Source of the DNA: Aminobacterium sp. MB27-C1 | GTDB taxonomy: Bacteria; Synergistota; Synergistia; Synergistales; Aminobacteriaceae | NCBI RefSeq assembly: GCF_030908405.1 | Contig: NZ_CP133089.1 | Span: 310,001 to 374,000, forward strand | Length of the DNA stretch: 64,000 nucleotides | Reading direction: 5' to 3' | In this document: positions 43,927 to 53,243 of the stretch, piece by piece | How positions within the stretch are numbered: the first letter of the stretch is position 1 | Layout: the number at the start of each line of letters is the position of its first letter | Made by a program: the position numbers and the translations under genes | Notes under the pieces: generated by a model | Seen by the model: the letters and a program-made list of their open reading frames with translations, nothing else | Told to the model about the DNA's origin: nothing | Database searches by the model: none

Positions 43927-44403
43927 GTGCAAGCTCTTTCTACAGGTTTATCTCAAATGATAGTGGCTCGTTTTGGTCCGGAGGAAGATATCTTTGAATC
44001 TTTGGAAGCCCTTTGCCGTGAAAAGAATATCGAATCAGGAAGTATTTGCACCATGATTGGCAGTCTTGAGAGTGCCACATTAGTTTGTGTAACAGAAGAT
44101 TCCCCAGGGGGACAGGCTCATTACCTTGATCCGGTAGAAATTATTGGTCCTCTTGAATTTGTAGGTGCACAGGGAATTATTGGGAAAAACGAAGAGGGAG
44201 AATTGTCTATTCATCTACATGGAGTAGTGGCGGGTGAAGATATGCACCCCCTGGCGGGGCATATTGTTGATTCTGGACATAATAAGGTTTTAGCTACAGT
44301 TGAAGTTGTGATCAATGTTTTTTCCGATGTACAGATGTTGCGTTCTTTCGATGAGGAAACGAGATTTACTCTTTTTAAAGTTACTTCAAAGAACAATAAG
44401 TGA
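43927..44403 (+). CDS. PPC/DUF296-domain protein
   Basis: 158 residues, essentially one PPC domain (plant and prokaryote conserved). The characteristic region is LSIHLHGVVAGEDMHPLAGH, followed by TVEVVINVFSD, with a histidine cluster that often binds metal in this family. The protein is cytosolic and small. Its function is not established in bacteria, where PPC proteins are sometimes nucleoid-linked, sometimes enzymatic. The start is GTG 43927 with AAGGAG upstream. Its place between E1 beta and the TRAP genes is unusual and suggests a role in the dehydrogenase/transport operon. Confidence 0.85.
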   Translation: MQALSTGLSQMIVARFGPEEDIFESLEALCREKNIESGSICTMIGSLESATLVCVTEDSPGGQAHYLDPVEIIGPLEFVGAQGIIGKNEEGELSIHLHGVVAGEDMHPLAGHIVDSGHNKVLATVEVVINVFSDVQMLRSFDEETRFTLFKVTSKNNK

Positions 44404-44538
44404 TTGTTGTACTAGAAACAATAAGGCTAACTAGATATTAGCAGGGGGTGAAATAACCGAAAAAGGGGAAAAATGTGGTAGCGGTACAGGTTACAGAATT
44501 GAGGAATACCCATTACATCTCTAACAGGAGGGAAAAGA

Positions 44539-45612
44539 ATGCGTAAACTGATTGCTGTTGTAACCTTGGTGGTTTTGATTTGTGGGCTTTCCATTCCTGC
44601 TCTTGCAGCTTATAAAGACGAATACAAAATGAGTGTTAACGTAGCAGCACAGAGTGCCTGGGGAAAGGGCGCAGGAAAATTTGCCGATCTCGTTGCTGAG
44701 AAATCAGGTGGAAAGATCAATGTTAAGGTTTACTATTCTGCACAGCTTATGGCTGGGAAACAGACTTCTGAGTTTATGATTGTTCGAAATGGAGCAGCTG
44801 ATTTTGCTCTCTCTTCTACAATTAACTGGTCGCCTCAGGCAACAGAGTTAAACTTGTTTGCTCTTCCTTTCTTTATTTCAAGTCAGCCCGATCCCTATAA
44901 AGCTCTTGATGCAATAGAGGCGGGAAAAGCAGGTAAGATAATTTCTGATGCTCTTCAGAAAAAAGGAGTTACTGTTCTTGGATGGGGAGAAAATGGTTTC
45001 CGGGAGCTTACAAATGGCATTAAACCTATCGTAACCCCTGATGATATGGCTGGAATGAAAATACGCGTAGTAGGAAGCCCTCTCTATCTCGATATTTTCA
45101 AGGCTCTGGGTGCTAACCCCATCAATATGAACTGGGGAGAAGCAGTAACAGCATTCCAGCAGGGCGTTGTCGATGGTCAGGAGAACCCCGTTAACTCAGT
45201 TATCCTTCCTTATAAAGTATTTGAATTTCATAAATACCTTACAGATTGGCACTATGTTGTCGACCCACTTATGTACGCTGTAAACAATAAGATATGGTCA
45301 TCTTTTAGCCCCGAAGATCAGAAAATGCTTATGGAGTGTGTTGAAGAGGCTTCCAAATATCAAAAGGCCCTTGCTCGGGTTGGTCTTGACGATGGCTCTT
45401 CAATAGCTTATCTCAAAGAAACGGGTGAACTTCCAGAGGTTACCGAACCATATAAATACCTTGAAGAGCAAGGTATGACTATAACGAAGTTAAGTGCCGA
45501 TCAGGTTAATGTCTTTGTTGAGAAGACAAAATCTGTTTTCGATACATGGAAAGATAAGATTGGTAAAGATTTGGTAGAAGCCGCTGAACAGGATATGGCA
45601 ACTGTAAAGTAA
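44539..45612 (+). CDS. dctP: TRAP transporter periplasmic solute-binding protein (DctP type)
   Basis: 357 residues. A signal peptide (MRKLIAVVTLVVLICGLSIPALA) leads to the mature protein, which carries the family arginine in GMKIRVVGSPLYLDIFKALG and the GVVDGQENPVNSV segment. It captures a carboxylate in the periplasm for the TRAP permease. A 135-base gap separates it from the PPC gene. ATG 44539 lies behind AGGAGGG. A terminator-like hairpin (45641) follows, so it may be expressed more than the permease. The ligand is unknown; being in a 2-oxoacid or acetoin dehydrogenase operon, a substrate of that enzyme is a likely ligand (inference). Confidence 0.92.
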   Translation: MRKLIAVVTLVVLICGLSIPALAAYKDEYKMSVNVAAQSAWGKGAGKFADLVAEKSGGKINVKVYYSAQLMAGKQTSEFMIVRNGAADFALSSTINWSPQATELNLFALPFFISSQPDPYKALDAIEAGKAGKIISDALQKKGVTVLGWGENGFRELTNGIKPIVTPDDMAGMKIRVVGSPLYLDIFKALGANPINMNWGEAVTAFQQGVVDGQENPVNSVILPYKVFEFHKYLTDWHYVVDPLMYAVNNKIWSSFSPEDQKMLMECVEEASKYQKALARVGLDDGSSIAYLKETGELPEVTEPYKYLEEQGMTITKLSADQVNVFVEKTKSVFDTWKDKIGKDLVEAAEQDMATVK

Positions 45613-45640
45613 CTGCTACGGTTTCAGAGTGAAAATGGCG

Positions 45641-45670
45641 GAGGAGGAAGACCCTTTTCCTCCTCTTTTT
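45641..45670 (+). terminator. Partial terminator between dctP and dctQ
   Basis: GAGGAGGAA, GACCCTT, TTCCTCCTC forms a nine-pair stem followed by five T. It is positioned to reduce transcription into the permease genes while leaving abundant binding-protein mRNA. Confidence 0.7.
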
Positions 45671-45696
45671 CGAAAAAGGAAGGGATTGTTGGCCTT

Positions 45697-46167
45697 ATGC
45701 TGAAAAAAGTATGGAATCACTTTGAAGAGCTCGTTGGAGCGGCAATGTTGATGATTATGGTCAGCATAGCTTTTATCAATGTTGTCACTCGCTATTTTAT
45801 AAAATACCCCCTCTCTTTTACTGAGGAAATTGAAGTCAACCTCTTTGTATGGCTTGTTATGTTGGGAACGTCTATGGCCTTTAAACAAGGAGCCAATTTA
45901 AGCATGACCTTCATATACGAAAGGTTGGCTCCAAAAGCGCGAAAAGTTTGTTTTATATGCTCCACAGCAGCAACCATTATGTTTTTCGCAGTTCTGGCTT
46001 ATTACGGATATATTGAAGTTTTGGATGAGATTGCACTGGACGTAACCACAGAATCACTGGATATACCAGTCTGGATATATACCATAGCTACACCAATTTT
46101 TTCTGTGCTTATTATTGTACGTCTTTTACAGCATTCCATTCAAACATTCAGAAATCATCAGGTTTAA
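45697..46167 (+). CDS. dctQ: TRAP transporter small permease subunit (DctQ type)
   Basis: 156 residues with four hydrophobic segments: a first near residues 12-32 (LVGAAMLMIMVSIAFINVV), one at 45-65, one near 85-105 and one near 120-140. The family FTEEIEVNLFVWLVMLG stretch is present. It partners with the large DctM subunit in the inner membrane. The ATG at 45697 has GGAAGGG about 12 bases upstream. It is followed by dctM 12 bases later. Confidence 0.9.
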   Translation: MLKKVWNHFEELVGAAMLMIMVSIAFINVVTRYFIKYPLSFTEEIEVNLFVWLVMLGTSMAFKQGANLSMTFIYERLAPKARKVCFICSTAATIMFFAVLAYYGYIEVLDEIALDVTTESLDIPVWIYTIATPIFSVLIIVRLLQHSIQTFRNHQV

Positions 46168-46179
46168 GGGGGACTTATC

Positions 46180-47478
46180 ATGTCTGAAATATTTAAAGAC
46201 CCCGCATTATGGGCACTTATCATTTTTATAATACCTCTTTTATTGAGATTCCCTATAGCTGTTGCTCTTGGAGGGGCAGCTCTCTTCGTTTCATGGTTCT
46301 GGGGATTAGGGCATCAAATGATTTCCTACAATTTTTATGCAGGTATTGCAAAGTTCCCTCTTTTGGCTATTCCCTTCTTTATATTGGCAGGCGTCATTAT
46401 GGAGAAAGCAGGGATTGCCGGACGAATAATTAATCTCATTAAGGAATTGGTCGGTTCTGTTACAGGCGGACTCGCCATTGCAACGGTTGGCGTTGCTACT
46501 TTCTGGGGGGCGGTAAGCGGTTCTGGTCCGGCAACAGTGGCAGCTCTTGGTCTGATTCTTATCCCAGGTATGGCTGCAGCCGGATATGATAAAGCATTTT
46601 CAGCTGCTGTTGTGTCAGTTTCTTCTGGTTTAGCTATAGTTATTCCACCGAGCATAGCATTTATTGTATATGGCGTTGTTACAGAGACATCTGTAAGTGC
46701 TCTTTTTGCCGCAGGAGTTTTCCCGGGAATTGTCGTTGCTCTGTTTATGATGCTTTTTGTCTACTTAATCAGTAAAAAACATGGCTATCGTGGTGAGGCA
46801 AGAGGAGGCAGAAAAGCTCTTGTGAGAGCATTTAAAGAATCACTATGGGGATTGTTGACTCCTGTAATTATTCTCGGCGGTATTTATGGGGGTATCTTTA
46901 CTCCTACAGAAGCTGCTGCAGTGGCTGTCTTTTACGGTCTTTTTGTGGGAGTGTTCATTTATAAAACCATAACTCGTCGGGTTATGTACGATATTCTTGT
47001 CTCAAGTGTAATTTCAACAGCTGTTGTTATGATTGTTGTAACATGTGCAGGGTTATTTTCATGGGTTGGCGCCACTGTTGGTCTTATAGATAAAGCTGCC
47101 AATTTTCTCTTGACCCTTTCTGATAATCCACTGGTTATATTACTTCTCATCAACGTTATTTTGCTTTTAGCCGGAATGGTACTTGACGCTATTTCTATTT
47201 ACTACGTTTTTTTGCCCATACTTATTCCTATTATGAGCCACTTCGGCTGGGACCCTATATGGTTTGGTGTTGTTATGACTGTCAATCTGGCTATTGGACA
47301 GGTTACTCCTCCTGTTGCCGTTAACCTGTACGTGGGAGCTAATATAAGTAATCTCACTATAGAAGAAATAAGCAAGCCGGCTATGCCCCTTGTCTTCGCC
47401 TCTATATTGGCCCTTATCGTCATTATGCTTTTCCCGTCACTTTCTACGTTCTTACCTAAGGCTTTTAATCTTTATTAA
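46180..47478 (+). CDS. dctM: TRAP transporter large permease subunit (DctM type)
   Basis: 432 residues, about 11-12 spans, the usual size. Recognisable features are AIPFFILAGVIMEKAGI, GAVSGSGPATVAALGLILIPGM and VTPPVAVNLYVGANISN. It is the Na+-driven translocation subunit of the tripartite transporter. The ATG at 46180 has AAGGGGG upstream. It is followed 22 bases later by the E2 gene with its own GGAGG. It completes the P-Q-M set embedded in the dehydrogenase operon. Confidence 0.94.
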   Translation: MSEIFKDPALWALIIFIIPLLLRFPIAVALGGAALFVSWFWGLGHQMISYNFYAGIAKFPLLAIPFFILAGVIMEKAGIAGRIINLIKELVGSVTGGLAIATVGVATFWGAVSGSGPATVAALGLILIPGMAAAGYDKAFSAAVVSVSSGLAIVIPPSIAFIVYGVVTETSVSALFAAGVFPGIVVALFMMLFVYLISKKHGYRGEARGGRKALVRAFKESLWGLLTPVIILGGIYGGIFTPTEAAAVAVFYGLFVGVFIYKTITRRVMYDILVSSVISTAVVMIVVTCAGLFSWVGATVGLIDKAANFLLTLSDNPLVILLLINVILLLAGMVLDAISIYYVFLPILIPIMSHFGWDPIWFGVVMTVNLAIGQVTPPVAVNLYVGANISNLTIEEISKPAMPLVFASILALIVIMLFPSLSTFLPKAFNLY

Positions 47479-47500
47479 ATAAGTTGGAAGGAGGTTTATT

Positions 47501-48847
47501 ATGGCTACATTGGTTACAATGCCTAAATTGGGACTCACTATGAACAGTGGCTCTGTATCAGAATGGAAGAAGAAGGAAGGAGACGCTGTTGGTAAAGGTG
47601 AGATTCTGTTTGTAGCAGCAACAGATAAACTGACATTTGATGTAGAAGCTCCAGAAGAAGGCGTTTTATTGGCAACTCTTGTGGCACTAAATGAAGATGT
47701 AAAAGTGGGAGCGCCCTTGGCTGTGATTGGCGAAGAGGGAGAAGATTATATGTCTCTTCTCGGTGAAGTAGAGTCACAAAAGCCTCAGGAGACTCGGCAA
47801 GAAAATTCTTCCTCTTTTGATGTACATGCTGAGCAGGAAAAAAAGAGCGAGACAAAAGGTTTTATCAAAGCATCTCCTCTGGCGAAAAAAACGGCAAAAG
47901 ATTTTGGAGTGGATATTTCTCTTGTAGAAGGAACCGGTCCGGAAGGTCGTATCGTTAAAAAAGACGTTATTGCCTTTGTTCAAAGTGTGTCTGTTTCTTC
48001 AAAAGTAAAGGCATCTCCTGTTGCAGAGCGTATGGCTGCCGATTTGGGAGTCAACCTTATCGACATAGAGAAGCAGGGACGTATTATGAAAGAAGATGTT
48101 ATTTTTGCTTCTCAAGGCAAAACCGCAGCTTCTACTCCTGCTCGCTATGTTTTTCCCGCTGAAGATCGCCGTATTCCTTTAACAAATATGAGGAAGGTTA
48201 TTGGAGAGAGAATGCTTCTTTCTACTACAACCATACCTACAGTGACCTACAACATGGAAGTGGATTTTTCTGCTCTTATTTCTTTAAGAAAGAATATAAA
48301 AGAAGCAGCTTTAAAACAAGATGTAAAAATTTCCTACAATCATATTTTAATGAAAATATGTGCCCAGGTCCTCACCGAATATCCTATGGCGAATGCGAGT
48401 CTTGATGACCAGGAAATTATTCTACATGGCAATGTCAATATAGGTTTGGCAGTTGCTGTAGAGGGCGGTCTTGTCGTTCCCAACGTGAAGGCTGTTCAGG
48501 CAAAGTCTCTGTTGCAAATTGCTTCCGAAACAGATGATATGGTAGCTCGAACTCGAGAAAATCAGCTGGAACTTGAAGAGATGCAAGGTGGAACCTTTAC
48601 TATTTCGAATTTGGGAATGTTCGGAATGCATAGCTTTACGCCAATTGTAAATCCTCCAGAGGCATGCATTTTGGCTGTGAATGCTATTGTTGATCGACCA
48701 ATGGTGATAGACGGAGAAATTCAGGTTCGTCCTATTTCTATGTTATGTCTTACAGCTGATCATCGTCTCGTAGATGGTGCAGATGCAGCTAAATTTTTGG
48801 TCAGAGTTAAAGAACTTATAGAAAATCCCTACCTGCTGCTTTTGTAG
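47501..48847 (+). CDS. Dihydrolipoyl acyltransferase E2 with one lipoyl and two E3-binding domains
   Basis: 448 residues. The N-terminal lipoyl domain carries the lipoyl lysine in ATDKLTFDVEAPEEG (near residue 45). Two peripheral-subunit-binding-like modules follow: IKASPLAKKTAKDFGVDISL and VKASPVAERMAADLGVNLID, each with a GR(I)xKxDV end. The C-terminal catalytic domain shows DHRLVDGADAAKF with the active-site histidine. It transfers the acyl group from lipoyl to CoA and anchors E1 and E3. The ATG at 47501 follows GAAGGAGG. Tandem E3-binding domains are less usual than a single one. Confidence 0.93.
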   Translation: MATLVTMPKLGLTMNSGSVSEWKKKEGDAVGKGEILFVAATDKLTFDVEAPEEGVLLATLVALNEDVKVGAPLAVIGEEGEDYMSLLGEVESQKPQETRQENSSSFDVHAEQEKKSETKGFIKASPLAKKTAKDFGVDISLVEGTGPEGRIVKKDVIAFVQSVSVSSKVKASPVAERMAADLGVNLIDIEKQGRIMKEDVIFASQGKTAASTPARYVFPAEDRRIPLTNMRKVIGERMLLSTTTIPTVTYNMEVDFSALISLRKNIKEAALKQDVKISYNHILMKICAQVLTEYPMANASLDDQEIILHGNVNIGLAVAVEGGLVVPNVKAVQAKSLLQIASETDDMVARTRENQLELEEMQGGTFTISNLGMFGMHSFTPIVNPPEACILAVNAIVDRPMVIDGEIQVRPISMLCLTADHRLVDGADAAKFLVRVKELIENPYLLLL

Positions 48848-48874
48848 GTACCAAGAGGAGGTTTGCAGCAGATT

Positions 48875-50335
48875 ATGGCACATACAATAACAATGCCGAA
48901 ACTGGGCTTAACGATGAATGAAGGAACAATTTCTGACGGGAAAAAACGTATAGTTGTTATAGGGGGTGGCCCGGGGGGCTATGTAGCCGCTATACGAGCT
49001 GCGCAATTGGGAGCTCATGTTACTGTTATTGAAAAAAAACGCCTTGGCGGAGTATGCCTAAATATTGGGTGTATTCCCACCAAAGTTTTGTTGCACACCG
49101 TTGAGCTATATACGGCCATTAAGGCAGGAGCTTCGTTGGGACTCATAGCTGACAATGTATCTGTTGATTGGAATACTTTGATGAAACGAAAAGAAGATGT
49201 AGTGAAGCAATTGACAGGCGGAGTTGGCATACTTCTGAAATCCAATGGAGTAGATGTAGTGGAAGGCGAGGCTGCTTTTGTTTCTCCAAGTGCAGTCCGT
49301 GTACAGTTAAATGCAGGTGGGGAAATGGTTGTGGAGGGTGATAATTTTATAGTGGCGACTGGTTCCGAACCTGTTATTCCGCCAATACCAGGTTTTGATC
49401 TTCCTGGTGTTATTACAAGCAATGAAGCGCTGAGTCTCGATGAGATTCCAACATCTATGGTCATTGTGGGGGGCGGAGTTATTGGCATGGAATTCGCTTC
49501 TATTTTTGCCTCTTTAGGTACAAAAGTGACTGTTGTGGAAATGTTACCTGACGTTCTTCCAAATATTGATGAAGAGCTGGCTCCGATAATAAAAGGGGTT
49601 TTAGGGCGTTTAGGTGTGGAATTCTATACATCTTCCAAGGTAACGAAAGTATGGTCAAGCAGTGATAGCCTTTCTGTTAGTGTAGAAAATATTGATGGCT
49701 CGTTAACGATTGAAGCAGCCAAAGTCCTCGTTTCTGTGGGTCGCCGCCCCGTAACGGGAAGTCTTGAGCTTGAAAAAGCGGGGGTAAAGACTGAGCGAGG
49801 TAGAATTTTAGTAGATAGCCACCTTTGCACAAGTGTAAGTCACATTTATGCAATCGGAGATTGTGCTTCTCCGATTATGCTTGCTCATGTTGCAACTCAT
49901 GAAGGTCTAGTCGCCGCCGAAAATATAATGGGCGAAACAGTTATCATGAACTACAAAACAGTTCCAAGTGCTATTTACACATCTCCTGAGATTGCATCTG
50001 TTGGGCTTACAGAAAAACAAGCTATCGAGAAAGGGTACAAGATAAAAGTAGGACGTTTCCCATTGGTGAATAATGGAAAGTGCGTCATAATGAATGATAT
50101 CGATGGCTTGGTGAAGTATGTTATAGATGAAAAATACAATGAAATACTCGGGGTTCATATTATAGGTCCGAGAGCGACGGATCTTATTGTGGAAGGCGCA
50201 TTAGCTCTTCGACTGGAAGCAACAGCAGAAGAAATTATTTCAACGATTCATGCTCATCCCACAGTAGGAGAAGCTTTGGGAGAAGGAGCTTTAGCAGCTC
50301 TTAACAGGGCTCTTCATCTTCCTGCTAAAAAATAG
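48875..50335 (+). CDS. Dihydrolipoamide dehydrogenase E3 with a vestigial lipoyl-domain N-terminus
   Basis: 486 residues. FAD disulfide oxidoreductase that re-oxidises dihydrolipoyl groups: the FAD motif is IVVIGGGPGGYVAAI, the redox pair CLNIGCIPTK, the NAD motif VIVGGGVIGMEFASI and the C-terminal HAHPTVGEALGE. Ahead of the FAD motif lie 21 residues, MPKLGLTMNEGTISD-type, that align with the start of the E2 lipoyl domain (MPKLGLTMNSGSVSE) but stop before the lipoyl lysine. This looks like a deletion remnant. The ATG at 48875 is 13 bases after AGGAGG; a TTG at 48863 is closer than ideal. It ends the operon at a strong terminator. Confidence 0.93.
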   Translation: MAHTITMPKLGLTMNEGTISDGKKRIVVIGGGPGGYVAAIRAAQLGAHVTVIEKKRLGGVCLNIGCIPTKVLLHTVELYTAIKAGASLGLIADNVSVDWNTLMKRKEDVVKQLTGGVGILLKSNGVDVVEGEAAFVSPSAVRVQLNAGGEMVVEGDNFIVATGSEPVIPPIPGFDLPGVITSNEALSLDEIPTSMVIVGGGVIGMEFASIFASLGTKVTVVEMLPDVLPNIDEELAPIIKGVLGRLGVEFYTSSKVTKVWSSSDSLSVSVENIDGSLTIEAAKVLVSVGRRPVTGSLELEKAGVKTERGRILVDSHLCTSVSHIYAIGDCASPIMLAHVATHEGLVAAENIMGETVIMNYKTVPSAIYTSPEIASVGLTEKQAIEKGYKIKVGRFPLVNNGKCVIMNDIDGLVKYVIDEKYNEILGVHIIGPRATDLIVEGALALRLEATAEEIISTIHAHPTVGEALGEGALAALNRALHLPAKK

Positions 50336-50350
50336 CAGAAAAGAAAGAAA

Positions 50351-50388
50351 AGAGCCGGAGGTAAAGATACATTCTCCGGCTCTTTTTA
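50351..50388. terminator. Bidirectional terminator between the two E3 genes
   Basis: AGAGCCGGAG pairs with CTCCGGCTCT around a 13-base loop, with T runs on both sides. The operons converge here. Confidence 0.9.
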
Positions 50389-50407
50389 TTGTGTTTTGCT
50401 CTAATTT

Positions 50408-51760
50408 TTATTCTTCTTCCAGGCGGAAGAGAGCATCTTTAAAGCATTCTGTTAAAGTGGGATGGGGGTGAATTGTTCTAGCGACTTCTTTCGCCTTCAT
50501 CCCTTGAGCTACAGCAAGGGCTGCTTCACCTATGAGAGAAGATGCTTCTGGGCCCATAATATGAACTCCAAGTAAGCGATCATCATCTTTAGATGCTATT
50601 ACCTTGACAAAACCGTCAGTATGATTCAGAGCTTGTGCCATACCGTTACCCAAGAAATAGGCTCTGGCGACTTTTATGGGAATATTTCGAGCTTCAGCCT
50701 CATCTTCGGTTATGCCGGCCACAGCAATTTCGGGATCGCAAAAAACACACCATGGAATATGATCGGGGTTGATAACATACTCTCGACCCAGAATATGTTC
50801 CACTGCGCTCAACGCGTGGTATTCAGCAAGATGAGCAAGCATCATTCCACCAGTGACATCTCCTATGGCGTATATTCCAGGAATATTAGTTTGCATATTT
50901 TTATCTACCCTGATGCCTTTCCTAGAGTATTCTATAGCGGTTTTTTCTAGCCCGAAACCATCGAGAATAGGAATCATGCTTGACGCCAGAATAAGACGAT
51001 CACACTGGATATCAACAGGACCTTTAGGTGTAGAGCCATGAAGCTTAATGGATGTTTCTTCCTGAGTTGCCTTTTCCGGCGTAAAATAGTCGATCATCGT
51101 AATCTTCATTTTTTTAAGAGATTGGATAAGTTTCTTTTTTATGTCCTTATCAGATCGACGAAGAACCTGGTCGGAATGTTTGAGAATCGTAACGTTTTTC
51201 CCCATACGTTTCAGAAGAACTGCAAGCTCAACAGCTATGACGCCGGCTCCTACAACGGCTACGGATTCTACTTCATTGCATTCGGGATATTTCCACAGCT
51301 CGGGATAAGTAACAGCGTAATCTCCGGTAATGATGCCGGGAAGCGCCGATCCTTCAAAGTCCATAGAAAGGGAACGTGCTCCTGTTGCTATAATAAAATT
51401 TTTCCCTTCGATTTGCCGCAGGCCATCCTTAGTTTCTATAGAAATAATTTTAGTTTCGCCAGTGCTGGTGATTTCACCTGTTCCGCGTATAATTTCGACT
51501 CCTGACATTTTCATGAGAGTCGATATGCCATCGTGTAATTTTTCTACAATACGTTCCTTGTAATCCCACATCTCTTCAATGGAACCATGACCGCCCACTA
51601 TTCTGGCAAAGTAGGCTTTCGTAGGAATACAACCACGATTCAGACAGGTACCGCCAAGACGGCTTTTTTCAATCATTACAACTTTCAGACCACTTTTAGC
51701 AGCTAATTCTGCGGCTTTGTTTCCTCCGGGCCCTCCACCTAAAACGATAACATCGTACAT
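50408..51760 (-). CDS. lpd: Dihydrolipoamide dehydrogenase (L-protein of glycine cleavage)
   Basis: 450 residues. FAD motif at the start (VIVLGGGPGGNKAAELA), redox disulfide GGTCLNRGCIPTK, NAD motif VAVVGAGVIAVELAVLL and a C-terminal histidine in IHPHPTLTECFKDA. It re-oxidises GcvH dihydrolipoyl groups. It is the last gene of the gcv operon, starting 17 bases after gcvPB. It differs from the E3 at 48875-50335 and lacks any N-terminal lipoyl-type sequence. Its position and operon make the glycine cleavage role the most likely. Confidence 0.94.
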   Translation of the reverse strand: MYDVIVLGGGPGGNKAAELAAKSGLKVVMIEKSRLGGTCLNRGCIPTKAYFARIVGGHGSIEEMWDYKERIVEKLHDGISTLMKMSGVEIIRGTGEITSTGETKIISIETKDGLRQIEGKNFIIATGARSLSMDFEGSALPGIITGDYAVTYPELWKYPECNEVESVAVVGAGVIAVELAVLLKRMGKNVTILKHSDQVLRRSDKDIKKKLIQSLKKMKITMIDYFTPEKATQEETSIKLHGSTPKGPVDIQCDRLILASSMIPILDGFGLEKTAIEYSRKGIRVDKNMQTNIPGIYAIGDVTGGMMLAHLAEYHALSAVEHILGREYVINPDHIPWCVFCDPEIAVAGITEDEAEARNIPIKVARAYFLGNGMAQALNHTDGFVKVIASKDDDRLLGVHIMGPEASSLIGEAALAVAQGMKAKEVARTIHPHPTLTECFKDALFRLEEE

Positions 51761-51776
51761 GCATCCACCTCCAATG

Positions 51777-53243
51777 TTACTCCTCTTCTGGAGTCCAACG
51801 TAAGACGGGTTTTCGAGCAGCTAGTGTTTCGTCAAGTCGAGAAACCACCGTTTTATAAGGAGCATCTTTAAAGGTTTCCGGATGTTCTTCAGCTTCATTT
51901 GCTACGGAAATCATAGCCTGTGTAAAAGCGTCTAGCTCCTCTTTGCTTTCACTCTCTGGAGGCTCTATCATAAGAGCTTCTTCGACAATGAGAGGGAAGT
52001 AGACTGTGGGTGGATGGAATCCGTAGTCGATAAGACGTTTAGCTATATCTAAAGTAGAGACTCCGTATTGGTTATGCTGTTTTTTGCCTGAGAGTACGAA
52101 TTCGTGTTTGCAAATACGATCAAAATCAAGTATGTAGTGCTTTTTCAACAGGGCCTGCACATAGTTTGCGTTAAGAACTGCATTTTCTGCCGCAGATCGA
52201 AGACCTTCCGGTCCCATGGTGCGAATGTACGTATATGCCCGTACGAGAACGCCAAAGTTTCCGTAGAAAGAGCGTACTTTACCGATAGATAGCGGACGAT
52301 CATAATCGAATTCGTATGTATCATCTTTCTTGATAATAAGTGGAGCGGGCAGGAAGGGGACGAGTTTTTCGCACACTCCTACAGGGCCTGCACCAGGGCC
52401 GCCACCTCCATGGGGAGTACTGAAGGATTTATGCAGATTAAGGTGAATTACATCAAATCCCATATCACCGGGACGTGTTTTTCCGAGAATGGCATTAGCG
52501 TTAGCCCCATCGTAGTACAAAAGTCCGCCGGCGTTATGAATGACATTGGCTATTTCAAGAATCTCTTCCTCAAATAGGCCAAGGGTGTTTGGATTTGTGA
52601 GCATAATGCCAGCAATTTCGTCTGACATGAGAGCCTTCAAAGCTTCAAGATCCACATTGCCTCGTTCATTGGATTTTACTTCTACAACTTCAAAGCCAGC
52701 AACAGATGAAGATGCTGGGTTTGTACCGTGGGCTGTGTCAGGCACGATCATTTTAGTTCGTTTCGTATCGCTTCTGTTCTCATGATATGCCTTAATGATC
52801 ATTATTCCGGTGAGCTCTCCATGAGCTCCTGCTGCCGGTTGAAGCGATACTGCTTTCATTCCGGTTATTTCCGCCAGCATTTCAGAGAGTTCATACATGA
52901 GAGCCAAAGCTCCTTGAACTGTTGTCGGATCTTGCAATGGATGGATTCCTGTAAATCCAGCCAGCTTTGCCATATCCTCGTTTAATTTCGGGTTATATTT
53001 CATCGTGCATGAACCGAGAGGATAGAGGCCTTCATCTACAGCGAAGTTCAGTTGAGAGAGACGAGTAAAGTGACGAACAACATCTACTTCACTTACTTCT
53101 GGCAATTCAGCTTTATCTTTTCTGAGCATGCCTTCAGGAATCAGACTCTCCAGCTTCTCGCAAGGCACATCTATTTCAGGAAGAGAGTATCCTTTTCTTC
53201 CTGGTACGCTTGTTTCAAAAATAGGAGGCACAAGTCGAATCAT
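51777..53243 (-). CDS. gcvPB: Glycine dehydrogenase (decarboxylating) subunit 2
   Basis: 488 residues. One of the two subunits of the P-protein, which decarboxylates glycine with PLP. The PLP-lysine is in [22 protein letters not shown], and glycine-binding segments such as [14 protein letters not shown] and AHGTNPASS are present. It overlaps the gcvPA stop by four bases (ATGA). The split two-subunit form is typical of many bacteria and of Firmicutes-like and archaeal lineages. It is translated from the ATG at 53243. Confidence 0.96.
   Translation of the reverse strand: MIRLVPPIFETSVPGRKGYSLPEIDVPCEKLESLIPEGMLRKDKAELPEVSEVDVVRHFTRLSQLNFAVDEGLYPLGSCTMKYNPKLNEDMAKLAGFTGIHPLQDPTTVQGALALMYELSEMLAEITGMKAVSLQPAAGAHGELTGIMIIKAYHENRSDTKRTKMIVPDTAHGTNPASSSVAGFEVVEVKSNERGNVDLEALKALMSDEIAGIMLTNPNTLGLFEEEILEIANVIHNAGGLLYYDGANANAILGKTRPGDMGFDVIHLNLHKSFSTPHGGGGPGAGPVGVCEKLVPFLPAPLIIKKDDTYEFDYDRPLSIGKVRSFYGNFGVLVRAYTYIRTMGPEGLRSAAENAVLNANYVQALLKKHYILDFDRICKHEFVLSGKKQHNQYGVSTLDIAKRLIDYGFHPPTVYFPLIVEEALMIEPPESESKEELDAFTQAMISVANEAEEHPETFKDAPYKTVVSRLDETLAARKPVLRWTPEEE

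Noticed and set aside
44404-44538. Possible riboswitch or promoter between the PPC gene and dctP
   Set aside because: Only scattered short repeats (TTGTACTAG, CTAACTAG) are seen; no stable hairpin or terminator and no good promoter pair.
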